A stretch of 64,000 bases of DNA from Chlamydomonas sphaeroides (Eukaryota > Chlorophyta > Chlorophyceae > Chlamydomonadales > Chlamydomonadaceae): assembly GCA_001662425.1 (NCBI GenBank), contig BDDC01000205.1, positions 3,053 through 67,052 on the forward strand. Direction: 5' to 3'. Position numbers and translations under genes: made by a program. The notes beneath the pieces were generated by a model, which did no database searches, was not told the DNA's origin, and saw only the letters and a list, made by a program, of their open reading frames with translations. Position 1 is the first letter of the stretch, and every line of letters begins with the position of its first letter. This document shows, piece by piece, positions 22,501-33,483 of this stretch.

Positions 22501-25500
22501 CAACTGCGCAGACCAGGGCGCACGGCGCCACACGCGCTGCTCTTCGGCCACACACAGCGACCGGCCACACCCAGCCAGGTCGGCGCCCGGCGGCCGCCCA
22601 AGCACGCTCCGCACGGAAGGTACCCGCAGCGCTGCCCCCGGCCCATCATCCGCGCATGCATCTTCGCACGAGCACGCAGACCGCCCGAGCCCCCCCCCCC
22701 CGCGGCGCCCCTCACCTGCTCGGCCCACGTTGACCTCCACGGGGTCCACCAGCGCGCTCTCCGCGAAGGCCTTGATCTTGGCGGGCATGGTCGCGCTGAA
22801 CATGAGCGTCTGGCGCTGGCCTCGGAAGAAGGACAGGATGTCGCGCACGTCGTCCTCGAAGCCCACCTGCGCGAAGTGTGGGAAGGGGAGGGATGCACCA
22901 TGGGAGTTACGCACTAGTTGCAAACCTCCGAGCGTAAGCCCGGGCCTGAAGAGAGGGGAGGGAGGGAGGCAGGGAGGCGGAGACCAGCAACGCAGAGGTG
23001 CCGTTGGAAGCTCGCGACATGCATATGGTGACTTGGAAGGTGGCGCGGAGCAAGACGGTGCTACCGGCGGGGCACATGCCAGACGCACGCCGTCACGTGG
23101 ACGAGCGCACGTGCGTGCACGTGCGTGTATGCTGTGACACGCTGAGATGTATGAGCGAGTCTCTGCATGGAACGGCGGCCGCCACCAGCTCCACCATGCG
23201 GTCCGTCTCGTCCCGTCCAGGCCAAAGGAAATCGGCCGAAGCGTGGGCGGATTTCAATATCGTGCTGTCATGATACCGTATATTGACGTTGATTAGCATG
23301 GCCGCTTTCGCGGGTGCGGCCCCACCTGGTCCACCATGCGGTCCGCCTCGTCCAGGCACAGGAAGCGGCACACGTCCAGGTTCATGCGCTTCTTGTGCAG
23401 CAGGTCCTGGGGGAGGGGGGGAACATGGGCGAGGGGAGATGCGTGGGCGTATGGGTTTGTGATTGGCCAGGGAAGGTTCATGCGCTTCTTGTGCAGCAGG
23501 TCCTGGGGGGCGGGGGGAGGGCGTGGGGAGATGGGAGCACGAAGGGGCTTCACGGAGGATTCCACGCTTCCTGTGCAGCAGGCCCTTGGCGGCCGATGGG
23601 TAGGGCGCGTGCCTGCTCATGCGGCGGTGGAGAGCGTGGGCGTGCCGGTCTGCTACCGGCAGCTGTGCCCAGGGTTGAGGCCGGAGGCCCTGCACGCGCC
23701 ACCCCATCCCCTGGCCCCCCACATGCCTCCTGCACCCCAGCCCCTCACCTTGAGCCGCCCAGGCGTGGCCACAACCGCGTGCACGCCCTTGCGGATGGTC
23801 TCGTACATGGGCTTGGGGTCGATGCCGCCGATGCACAGCATGGACCGCACCTCGGGGTAGCGGTCGCTGGCCAGAGCCTGCGGGCGCGCGCGTGTGTGGG
23901 AGGGGGGAGGGCAACGGACGGGGTGATGGTATGACAGGACGTGGGGAGGGGCATATCAAAAGACAGCGGTCCGGGACCAGTGCCTGGTGGCCCGAGGGCG
24001 GGGTGCGCCAAGGGGCTGCAGCGCAATCCAGAGGAAGGACAGCCGCTAGCGCGCCACCCGCCCATATCGGAGGGAGAGCGGCATGGGCGGGGCATGGGTA
24101 TGGGAGGGAGCGCGGCGCCTGCGCTGCCTCCCTGCCCGCGCTCTGCTCCCTGCCCGCGGCCCACCCAGCGCACGCGGCGCGGTCCGCCCGCACATCCTCG
24201 CGGCGCCGCCCCGTACGGCACCTTGCAGTACAGGTCGGCGATCTCGTACGTCTGCGTAGCCAGCTCGCGGGAGGGACAGATGACCATGCCCACGGGGCCC
24301 TCGTTTTGGGACAGCGGCATGCGCATCTCCTCCTGGAGGGAGCGGGGCCGGGCGGGAGGGGGCCAGAGGTGAGGGCGGGCGAGGCTGGAAGCGAGGGCGG
24401 ACGGCAAATCTTAGATGAGGCACCGCGGACAAGACTGCAAACAACAGCTATGTGACAGCGGCAACACAGACATGTGAATCCTGCCTTGGTGTTGGCAGCC
24501 CCTCATGCGGTCGCCCCCAGTAGGAACAACCCAGCTCTGGATTGATCGCTTCTCCCTAACCCCAGCCCCGCTCTACCGCTTGAACCCAAACCCAAACCCT
24601 GCCCCCCACTCGCACCTGCAGCGATATGAGAATCATGGGCAGCGTGAACACCAGCGTCTTGCCTGCGAGGGAAGGGCGGGCCGGTGGTAAGCTTCAAGGC
24701 ATGTGCGAGCGCCGGGTGCGCGAGCAGCACGCAAGCCCTCGGAAGCCCTGCGGCCGCCCCTCCAACCCGCCCATGCGCCCCAACTAGCAGTGCACCCCCG
24801 CCCCCGCCCCGAGCGCCCACAGCGATGTGCGCCCTCCCAAAGCCTCCACAGCACGACCCTCAGGCGCGCAGCCCCTCACCCCAGCTCGGACACCTTAGCA
24901 CGACTCTCAAGCCGAGCCGTCCCTCACCCAAGCCACGCCACGCCGCCCTCACCCGAGCCGGTGTTGGCGATGCCGATCATGTCGCGGCCGCTGAGCGCCA
25001 CCGGCAGGCCCTGCATCTGGATCTGCGTGGGCTTCTTAATGCCCTTCTCCGCCAACACCCGCAGCACGGCGGGCGGCAGCTTCATGTCTGCAGGACGGGG
25101 CCAGGCATTTGATTCAATGTCGGGGTGAGCGGGTAAGTTGGTGCTGGTGTTGCAACCGTGGCGTCGCAAGATCACGACGCGATCCACACGCCGCCATCCC
25201 TTCCGGTGCTGCCCCTGCGGCCCACGGAGGCCCTGGGCGCGGCGCCTCACCCCCGAAGCTGGGGATGGGCGGCGGGATGTTCTGTCCGTCGCACACGATG
25301 CGCAGCGTGTCGCGCAGCTGCTGCTGCAGCTCCTGCGGCGGTGTGGGGAGGACAGCGGAGGGGAGCGGTTGGTGAGCGGTTGGTGAGCGGTTGGTGAGCG
25401 GTTGGGAAGCGGTCGGGGAGCGGTTGGGGAGCGGTTGGTGAGCGGTTGGTGAGCGGTTGGTGAGCGGTTGGGGAGCGGTTGGGTAGCGAGGTAGGGCAGG

Positions 25501-27749
25501 CCACGGCGGCAGGTGGTGAGCTGGCTGGCGTACGCCGGCGGGGGCGTCTGCGCGGAAGCAGGGATGTGGGTGGCCCACGCTAGGATAGAGACGTATGTGG
25601 CACGTTACGTATGTCAGGCGAAAGCACTGCATGCGGCGCGATGGCCCCAGGGCAGCGTGCCTGCGCTCGTGCCCTTGCCCCCTCCCTCCAAAGACGGCAC
25701 CGCACCCACCGCAGGCAGGCGGCGGTACCGCAGAGGCGGCTTCCAGCCCGTCGTCACAGCGCGGGTGTACGTGACACCCTGAGGACGGATGAGGAGCAAA
25801 GGTGGGGGTTGTAAGTGAAGTAAGGCGCCCCGCGCGGCACGCCCTGGGTTGATGACGCGTCGCTTCTGCCGCTCCCCACCATCCTCCCACCACCGCGCCC
25901 AGCTCCTTGACGGTCTTAAGCGCCCGCCCCCCACACCCAAGCCCACGATCACACAAAACACGCATGTCATCCCCCTTTCCCCTCCCCTTTCGCCCACGCC
26001 TTGCCACCCACCGTGGCCAGCTCCTTCACTGTCTTGAGCGCCTGCTTCTGCAGCGCATGCCGCATGATGTCCTGCTCCTCCTCCAGCAGCGCCTGCGCCT
26101 CGGTGGCGGCCGGCGCGTCCTTGCGTGTGCTGCGTGGGGCACAGGGTAGGCAGGCGGCGTGGACGGCTGGCAAGATGCGGGGACGACAGCATGGGAGAGC
26201 CAGGGTGCATCGTCACCTCTCCAGCGCTGCATGGGCACCGAGCCCTTAGTGACCCGCTGGCTGCCATTGGGTGACCCGCTGGCCAACTAGTGTGGCTACC
26301 ATGGCCCGCGCCCCTCCACACTGCAACTCGTCTTCCGTCCCATTTCCAACACCCCTCGCCATGCCCCACACCCCATCGCCCGCGCCTCCCCACCACGCCG
26401 TGATGACCCGCGAGCCATCGTTGTGGCCGCATCCCCATCCCCCACGCCTGCATTGCACCTCCGCGGCATCCCTCCAACGCCCCTCGCCCCCGTCCCTCCT
26501 CACCGCGCCGTGATGACCAGCAGACTCTCCTTGGGCCGGTCGCCGGGCGGCTCGGACCCCGAGCGGTAGCCGCCGGGTTCGGCGCTGCCCGCGCGGCCAC
26601 CCTGAGGGGAGGTGACAGGGCGCACAGCAGCAAGCGGCGTGCCGGGGAGGTCAGGCATGCGCTTGGGGTTCACGTCGAGGGGGGATGCTTGGTCCCTAGG
26701 TGTTGGTAGGGGCTCGGCTCGGCCATCGCAACCGGCCGACGGGAGGCCGGCCGGGGCCGTGGATGGGGACCTTCGCCGGTATGGGCCCGCCAGGGACGCA
26801 GGATGCGGAGCGGGTGCGGGGCGGGCGAGTTGCCCAGAGCCTGCACTCCGCCGTGCTTGGGCGGGTAGCGTGCCAACCCGGCCGTGATCCCGGCACAGGT
26901 CGCGGCCCAGGGGCTGGTGGGTGGGCTTGCCGCCGGCGCGTGATGCCTCATGATGGGCACTGCTCAGCCTCAGGGCCCCGGGTCAGCGGCACGCTCCAGC
27001 CCAACGCTCCAACCCACCCGCGGCGCCGCAATCCCGGGCGCACCGTGGGCTCATGCCCCCGCCACAGCCCCATCTCACCCGGATCAGCTTGAGCAGGCGG
27101 TGCTCCTCCGCCTCCCTCCGCTTCCGCAGCGGCACATACTCCTGGCCGCTGCAGGGGCAAGCCGGCAGGGGCAGGCGGGCAGGGGGGCAGGGGCAGGTGA
27201 GGCAGGGGCAGGGGGGCAGGGGCAGGTGGGCAGGGGGGCTCGTGCGCCGTCCTCGGTGCCGGCGCCACTCGCCACACGGCCAAGCTAGCAGCACTGGCCG
27301 AAGCTGTTCTGGCCACTGGCTATGGCGTCGCAGGCCACATAGATGGAAGGCAGCCGGAGTTGCACTCACAGGGGTGCGGGACGAGCCCGGCCCAACCCAG
27401 CGGCCGAGCGCCATACAGCAGGAGGCACTGCCACGATCCCTTGCTGGCTTCGCGTGCCCAGGACCCGTCACCATACCGGCCCACAGGTCTGGCGGCACGC
27501 ACGTTTGGGCTGGCCTGGCCCTGCGCCGTGCTGTGCCTGACCCCCCAACCCCGCCCCAAGATGCCCCGCCCACCCGTCGTCCTCGCCGTCATCTGACGCC
27601 AGCAGCAGATTGGTCTCCTCCTTGTCCAGCTCCTCGCGGCGGTAGCGTTTGACCGGCCGCGGCTGTGCGCCATCGCCCTTGTCTACGGCAGCGGCAGCGG
27701 GCTGATCACCCGGCTGCTGCACCTGCATAGTATCACCTTCCTGAGCCAT
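19545..27749 (-). CDS. DDX41: DEAD-box RNA helicase DDX41/Abstrakt homologue, 647 aa, 20 exons
   Basis: Twenty exons join in phase from ATG 27749 to stop 19545: 27574-27749, 27079-27148, 26504-26601, 26012-26129, 25710-25778, 25251-25332, 24953-25087, 24616-24662, 24222-24332, 23749-23877, 23326-23406, 22716-22866, 22092-22174, 21632-21709, 21271-21309, 20883-20960, 20430-20508, 20221-20320, 19953-20013, 19545-19703. The order of motifs is that of DDX41: N-terminal EYVPLRKRR, Q motif KPTQIQMQG, motif I ANTGSGKT (~residue 246), PSRELATQ, VATPGR, DEAD (364-367), SAT (396-398), DVIQEVEYV, ATDVASKGLDFP, HRIGRTGR (539-546), and a C-terminal CCHC zinc knuckle CSYCGGLGHRVTNC (607-620). The family unwinds RNA and works in spliceosomes. 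Plant orthologues are RH35-like. All catalytic motifs are intact. Confidence 0.96.
21506..21547 (-). repeat. Intronic copy of the 3' end of DDX41 exon 14 with donor site
   Basis: The exon end encoding DVDAIHEYLLVQ plus its GTGCGG donor (21628-21668) is repeated about 120 bp further into the following intron as DVDTIHELLLVQ plus GTGTGT. About 85 percent of positions match. The copy still has an open frame and a usable donor but no acceptor next to it. Confidence 0.8.
23179..23215 (-). repeat. Intronic copy of the 3' end of DDX41 exon 11 with donor site
   Basis: The sequence for DEADRMVDQ at the end of exon 11 (23326-23360) reappears in the next intron as DETDRMVEL followed by GTGGCG. The DEAD motif is changed to DETD in the copy. 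It is not part of the spliced reading frame I reconstruct. Confidence 0.75.
23474..23594 (-). repeat. Intronic copies of the acceptor and 5' end of DDX41 exon 11
   Basis: The acceptor plus the exon start for DLLHKKRMNL (23378-23412) is repeated almost exactly at 23474-23510, upstream in the same intron, and a weaker third copy (GLLHRKRGIL) lies at 23565-23594. The near-exact copy spans about 36 bp including the CCCCCCAG acceptor, so it could compete in splicing. Its exon body is lost after 10 codons. Confidence 0.85.
25370..25490. repeat. 11-bp minisatellite GGTTGGTGAGC in a DDX41 intron
   Basis: About ten copies of GGTTGGTGAGC or GGTTGGGGAGC lie in the intron between the exons 25710-25778 and 25251-25332. 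On the minus (sense) strand it becomes a C/A-rich ACCAACCGCTC repeat that may serve as part of the pyrimidine-rich region. It is probably length-variable between strains. Confidence 0.8.
25886..25926 (-). repeat. Intronic copy of the 3' end of DDX41 exon 4 with donor site
   Basis: The exon end coding ALKTVKELAT plus GTGGGT (26006-26045) is copied 120 bp deeper in the next intron as ALKTVKELGA followed by GGTGGGAGG. The copy keeps the frame. It is not adjacent to an acceptor, so it is unlikely to be a full alternative exon. Confidence 0.8.
27145..27240. repeat. GGCAGGGGCAGG minisatellite in DDX41 intron 1
   Basis: A run of GGCAGGGGCAGGTGG/GGCGGGCAGGGG units occupies the acceptor side of the first DDX41 intron. 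On the sense strand it forms a long C-rich tract right before exon 2, which may act as the polypyrimidine tract. Confidence 0.7.
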
Positions 27750-28740
27750 GAATATCAAGGCCCGGCCACCCGGAGGCTCGCCGGGCGGCGTAGGCAGCGA
27801 GATGGGCTACGTAAGGTCCCAGCAGCAGGTATCTAAGTCACAAGCTATGTTACTGGGCCAAGCTCGGAACGTAGGCGTACAAGTAGTCGAGAAGAAAGTC
27901 GCGCAACGAGATGCACAGCAGCACCGAGCACGACGTTCGTGTGCTTCCTGAAAGGGGAAGTAGCAAGCTCTAGGTGTCGTTTGATGCCAGAATATGCTGG
28001 GTGCGTTGCAACCTGGATAGCAACGAGGTCCCCATGAGGCATCGAGGCACGAATGAAGTCGCAGCGAGCAGTGGTCATTCCCACGCCCGCAACAGCCTCA
28101 CACAGCGGCGTGGAGAGGCATATCTTCAGGACAGGCTTCACGGGCCGACTGCCGCACGAGGGTGTGTCGACGGGGGGCTCGCTCCTCCTCGCGGGGACCT
28201 GCGGGGAGGCGGTGGGTGTCAAAATGGCGCGTGCCAAGTACCAGGCCGCCCGGGCCCTACGCGCCAACGACGAGCAACATGACTTGTTCTAAACCTTAGT
28301 TATCAACCCCAGTACTGAGCTGTGCCATACTCGCTTCATGGAGATGCTTGGTTGTCCGTGTCCGTAACACGCTGTCGCAGCATCTCCTTGCGGTATTGAT
28401 AACAACAACAACATGCAGACGCTCTGTGCGCAGTCAATTGACGGCTGCCCCAACTCGGCGTGCGGACGGCGCTCGCGAGCTGCCGGCACAGCATGCCGCC
28501 GTCGCGTGCAAGTCGTGGCCTCGGCGCTGCACCCCAGCCCCTGCCACGGTACGCATCTAAACGTCAATTGCGCACTCCAATTGCCCCTGTGGGTCGCATT
28601 GCCGTCCACTCTCGTGCGAAACGACAGCCGTCCCCCCTACCCTTGGCTCGCGACGTGCGGTGCACCCTTATAATGTCACCTGCGCCCTCTCCTCTGCAGG
28701 CCCCTTACCTTGTACCACCAGCCACCTGACTTCGAGCGCC
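27750..28740. promoter_or_regulatory. Divergent promoter region between DDX41 and the SET-domain gene
   Basis: The start codons at 27749 (minus) and 28741 (plus) are 991 bp apart with no supported exon between them. Both promoters and 5' UTRs must lie here. I see no motif that I can name with confidence. Confidence 0.5.
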
Positions 28741-31700
28741 ATGTCGGCCCTGCCCGTGGCTCATAACACTCAGCCAGCGCACCGCCAGTTTCGGACCGGG
28801 GTGGTTGCCGCAGCGGCCGCATCCCCTCCGCCGCCGCCTCAACCCGCCGCCCCCGCCGCCGGCCCCCGTGCCCGCGGCGCCGGCGCAAAGCCGCGTGGCA
28901 ACTCTCCTGCCGCCGCCGCGGCGGCGGCCCAGGCTGAGGCCGAGGCGCTGTTCACCGACCCGGGCCCGGGGCCACTGGCGGCGCCGCGGGTCGGGCCGGT
29001 GGCTGTGGCCGAAATCGAGGGTGAGCCGATTGAGCAAGGGTGACAGTGTCTTGGCCGTGCAGCTGACTCAGATGTACGGCTGCTGGCTGCCGTACTCGGG
29101 ACGCATTGCCTCGGTAGCCGGCGCCGTGCCCCCGACAATGCAGCCGCAGTGTGAGCCACCCCACTCCTGTCTTCAGGCGCGCCACCACACCTCTCACGCC
29201 CTGCCTTGCACCGCTGCCCCCTGCCTGCCGTCCAGGCCGCGGCCGGGGCCTGGTGACGTCGCGGACTGTGCTGCCGGGGGAGCTGCTGCTGGCGGTGCGG
29301 CCCCTGGCGCTGGCGTGGGACCCTCCCGGCGAGGACGAGGAGGAGGACGCGGCGGGGCAGGGGCAGGGCGCTGAGTCGGATGTGGACCCGGGCGATGCCA
29401 AGTTCCTGGAGCTGCAGCAGCAGCTTCTGTCGCGCAGGTGTGTGTTCCAGTGTTAGGTAGCACAGAACCCCACACGCGGCACAGCACGCCCCGGGTAGAG
29501 TGTGTGTGTGGGGGGGGGGTGGGAGTATCTAATTGCGGTGGCGGCTTGGTGTGCTGATGCTGAGTAAATCCGCGAGCGTAGGAAGCTTGCGTGGACCAGC
29601 CCCTGCCGGCCGCTGGGACCGGCACTGTGACCAGCACGTCCCACCGCGGTCAACGCCATGCCAACACCATGGCGGGCCTACATCTGTAGCTCGAGGTTGC
29701 CATGCCGCTACCTGTGTCCATGGCCCCCAGGTACACCGCCCGAGACGTGGCCTGGCTGAGCTCTCTGGCCGGCCTGCCGCCGTCCCTGACGCCGGCGGAA
29801 GGCACGCCGGGCAGTGACGAGCCGGCAGCGGCAACGGGCCCCTTCGGCGGCGCGCAGCGGCCTGCGCCGCCTTCGCTGGGCGACGATGGCGTGGACGCGG
29901 TGGCGGCCGCATCGACGGCGGTGAGTGCGATGCGGCCCGGCGGGGCTTCGGCACGGGTTGCTGGTGGGCTGGGTCCGTTGGGAGTGGGGCCCGGAGTGCA
30001 AGGGCGGGAGGGCAGGGCGCCACAAGCCCAGCGCCACAGATGAGCTGCGGCAGGGGACCGTGCATCTGGCATCGCGCCGTCGCCCCAACCCCAACGCCTT
30101 CTGCACCGGCCCGCCGCCCTCCCGGCCCCTTCGCCTCTGCCAGGACCTGCCGCTGCCGGACCGGCTGCGAAACCCCGACGTGCTGGCGGACCTGGTGCAG
30201 GTACGGCACCGACATAGATGGCTCATACCGCAACATTCTCTATAGTACCATTCACATGACACATTATTGCGGCTCGTGTTGTTAGTTTTGTGTTCAAGGG
30301 CGTGCTGGCGGGACCTGGTGCAGGTGCGGTGTAGCGCGCATCGATGCCGTTCAAAACGAAGTGCAGCGCGGCAGCTGAGCTCGCCGGTCGTCCGACGTCC
30401 TGACGAGCATGCCGCATGTTGGGGTTGGGCCCAACCTGCCCCCATCCGGCCACACCGATGCGCGCACAACCAGTGGTGCCTGCATTGACGCTGATGTGAG
30501 CACTTCCCTGACGTAAAGACGCTGACGTGAAGACGTAAGCACGATTTGATGTCCGCGCCGCAGGCCAATGCTCTGGAGCCGGAGGGGGGCGCTGAGGACG
30601 AGCACGTGGCCTGGGCGCGGCTGGCGGCGGCAGCGACGGCGGACGACGCAGAGGCGGGCGCTGCGGCGGGGCCGGGGGTTGCCTGGGGCCTTCGGTCGGG
30701 GCCCGTGGGTCTGTGGCCCGAGGCGGCGCTGCTCAACCACAGCTGCAGCCCCAACACAGTGGCATTCGTGGTCGGGTGAGCGTGTGCCTCTGGTCGTACG
30801 CTTGCCTCATGCTTAGTGTGCTAAATGGTATTGGTGCATAAGATCACTACCAGTGCACGCTAGCGGCACTCGTGTGCTCCGCGCCGCCCCTAGAACCTTG
30901 CCTCGCCCTCCGCCCCTTCGCCCCACGCGCTCCCTTCCCGCCTCCTTCGTCTCCCTGTCCACCCGCAGCGACACGCTCTTTGTGCGCTCCACCCGCAAGC
31001 TACCCCGCGGCTCCGAGCTCACCGTCTCCTACCTGCCCGTGGGCGGCGGCTCCGACCCCGCCTCCGACGCCTCCTGCCTGGTGCCGGGGGCCACCCTGCT
31101 GTCGCCGCTGGAGGACCGCCGGGCGGCGCTGGCCGAGGGCCGCGGCTTCGTGTGCGGCTGCGGCCGGTGCCGGGATGAGGCTGCGTTGGTGAGCGGTTGC
31201 GCTGGGAGAGCCGGCCTGTGTCAACCGCCACGCACAACCACCCAACTGCCAACCGCCGCGTCCCCAACCGCCCCCCCTTAGGACCCCAAGCTGCGCGCGC
31301 TCATGGCGGACATCACCGAGAGCACCGCCGCGCTGCGGGAGGACCTGCAGGTGTGCTATGTGGGGCAGTGCGCTGTGACCGTAGGCGCTGCGGGAGGACT
31401 TGCAGGGCGGCCGCTGAGCCGCTGGGCTATGTGGGGCGAGGCAGGGGTCGGATGTGGGCCATGGGACGCTGTGGAGCTGTGGCGTCCGCGCATCCATCCG
31501 GCCTTGGGCTGTGGGCTTGGCAGCACCGCCAGGAGGACCCGTGAGGGGCGCTTGGTGCTGCCGGCGATTCCGGGGGCTGGAGTGGGCCCGCGTCCGCAGG
31601 CGGCCCTGGCGCCTGCGTGGCGTGCAAGGCGAATGCAGGGGCTGGGGTAGGCCGTGGGAACCGTTGACACGTTGGCGTGGCTCTTCAACTCCGCAGGCGG

Positions 31701-33251
31701 CCCTAGCGCGGGCAGACGACGCGGACGATGAGGACGAGGACGAGGAGCTGGGCGAGGAGGCGGAGCAGCCGAGGCCGAAGCAGCAGCAGGCGGAGCAGCC
31801 GGGGCAGGCGAGCAGGCGGCCGCAGCGGCGGCGCGGCGGCGGCGGCGCGGACGACGACGAGGAGGACGAGGAGGACGAGGATGAGGAGGGCGGCGGCTCC
31901 CGCGGCTGGCGGGCAGCGGTCGGCAGGTGTGGGGGTATCCAGGTCTAGGGTAGACCCAGCCCGTACTGTAACGGCTACATCATTCTTCTGGCGCTGTGTG
32001 ATCTGGCCAGCCGTCATGTGATGTGTTGATGCCGCTAGTGTCGTCCTCTGTTGCGCTACCCGCACCGCAGCGTGGTGAGCCGCGCCGGGCTGTACCTAGA
32101 GCTGATGGATGCGGCCATGGCCAAGCTCAAGCTCACGCCCGACGAGCAGGAGACGGCGCAGGTGAGCGAGGGGGCGGACAGGGGAGAGGCGGGAAGGCAG
32201 GCGATCGAGAGGGGAGATGTGGGCCGGCGGGCTGTGGAGGCTGCGAGCCACCCGGTGGCAAGGGCACCACGGCACGCAGACTCGGCGTATCGCGAACCCA
32301 TGCTGACCCTCACCGCCGCCGTCTATGGGCCTGCTCCCGACCCCGCAACAAACCCACCCACCCATCCACGCACCCTCAGGCGGCTGTTGTGCCGCTGTAC
32401 ACGGCGCTGTGGTCGGCCATGGGGGCTCTGGGCGACATCGAGCCGCGGCTGGCGGAGGTGCGGGAGGGCGATGGGGGGACCGGAAGGGCAACGAACATGT
32501 CGGATGGTGGGGCACCGAGCGCAGCAGGGGCTGCGTGGCTGGGTCGGCCGCACAGGATGGGGACAGCCGACCGACGACGACGTCTCTTTTTCTTTTCGCT
32601 GCTTGGTCCGCTCCGCAACGTGATGCGTTTGTCGCCAACCACCGGACTGCCAGGTGGTGACTGCGCTCGTGGGCGGAGTGGCGCCTGGGTCTACGGACCA
32701 CCTGACTTGGGCCGCCATCGCCCGCGACACGGCAGAGGTGGGGGGCACACAGAGCGGGGACCGGGAGGGGAGGCCGCCTCATTGCGGGGTTGGGGTTGTT
32801 TGGGAGCCCGTGTGTGTGGCCGGCGCACCGTGCCTTGGAAGCAACAAGGGAGGCCTGTGGCCGAGGATCGCTTGAAGCATGCTTAGGTTCACGTGGCAAT
32901 CCCTCCTGCGTGTGTCCTGCGCCCGCGCGCTGCAGATCCTGGCCGAGGAGGAGGAGGCGCAGTCGGGAGTGGTGGTGCGGCGCGGCGGCGGCGGCTTCCG
33001 GCGGCAGGACGACCGAGTGACCATCGCCGACAAGGCTTGCGCCAGTGCCTTCGCGGCAAGGTAGGCCGGCAGGGCTCAGTACGCAGTACCCACTAGACAT
33101 CAAGAGTTCCTTACTTGGGTGTACGGTACCATTGATTCGCAGGTACGGCCCCATCGGGCGGCCGCTGTACCGGCAGCTGCTGGCGGCCCGGCGGGACCGC
33201 GAGGAATGGGAGGAGGAGGAGGAGGACGGCGAGGAGGGCGGCGAGGCGTAG
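28741..33251 (+). CDS. SET-domain protein (SMYD/SETD-like lysine methyltransferase), 648 aa, 13 exons
   Basis: Thirteen exons fit in phase: 28741-29020, 29236-29437, 29731-29920, 30144-30200, 30564-30775, 30969-31188, 31282-31350, 31697-31926, 32071-32161, 32380-32457, 32654-32737, 32936-33060, 33143-33251. SET features are GRGLVTSR (about residue 96), LLNHSCSPNTV (299-309), a following strand with RGSELTVSYL whose Tyr (about 335) fits the catalytic position, and a post-SET cysteine cluster CGCGRC. The cofactor is S-adenosylmethionine. Between GRG and NHSCSPN lies about 200 residues of Ala/Glu-rich sequence with no MYND zinc-finger cysteines, so it is not a classical SMYD. The N-terminus is Pro/Ala-rich, an acidic insert follows the SET domain, and the C-terminus is acidic. 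The substrate cannot be predicted. Confidence 0.9.
30298..30332 (+). repeat. Intronic copy of the 3' end of SET exon 4 with donor site
   Basis: The exon end GTGCTGGCGGACCTGGTGCAG plus GTACGG (30180-30206) recurs about 120 bp downstream as a copy with one added G, followed by GTGCGG. The frame is shifted by the added base, so use of the second donor would disrupt the protein. Confidence 0.8.
31385..31408 (+). repeat. Intronic copy of the 3' end of SET exon 7
   Basis: GCGCTGCGGGAGGACCTGCAG ends exon 7 at 31350 and recurs about 55 bp later with one substitution, followed by GGCGG rather than a GT donor. A nearby phrase (GCTATGTGGGGC) is also duplicated, showing that about 60 bp was tandemly duplicated. 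Confidence 0.8.
31590..31616 (+). repeat. Intronic copy of the acceptor and 5' end of SET exon 8
   Basis: TCCGCAGGCGGCCCTGGCGC resembles the real acceptor and start of exon 8 (31690-31710), with only minor differences, and lies 100 bp upstream. It keeps an AG acceptor and could be used as an alternative splice site. Confidence 0.75.
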
Positions 33252-33434
33252 CGGCCAGCGCGGGGCGGCAACGCTCGGAGGCCGGAGCGCCGCGATGCTG
33301 CTGCTGGCTGAGGGGGTGGGCACTCCTAAGCGGGGGCGGCCTGGTGGCAGCCACCACAGCGGCTGCGGCTGTGCTCGCTGTCTAGGCGGAGGCCAATGAA
33401 GTCGTGCGGAGCTTGCAGTGCCTGTGACGGCGGG

Positions 33435-33437
<3 letters not shown>

Positions 33438-33468
<31 letters not shown>
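33438..33468. repeat. (CAG)10 microsatellite in the SET gene 3' UTR
   Basis: Ten uninterrupted CAG triplets lie between the stop codon at 33251 and the TGTAA signal at 33479. The tract is outside the coding frame. Confidence 0.9.
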
Positions 33469-33478
33469 TAGATGCCGT

Positions 33479-33483
33479 TGTAA
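33479..33483 (+). terminator. TGTAA polyadenylation signal for the SET-domain gene
   Basis: A TGTAA sits 228 bp after the stop codon, directly behind the CAG tract. Spacing and sequence fit the algal poly(A) signal. Confidence 0.65.

Noticed and set aside
21506..25926. DDX41 intronic exon-end copies considered as alternative full exons
   Set aside because: Each copy has only one splice site type next to it and covers 10-12 codons, so none forms a complete exon.
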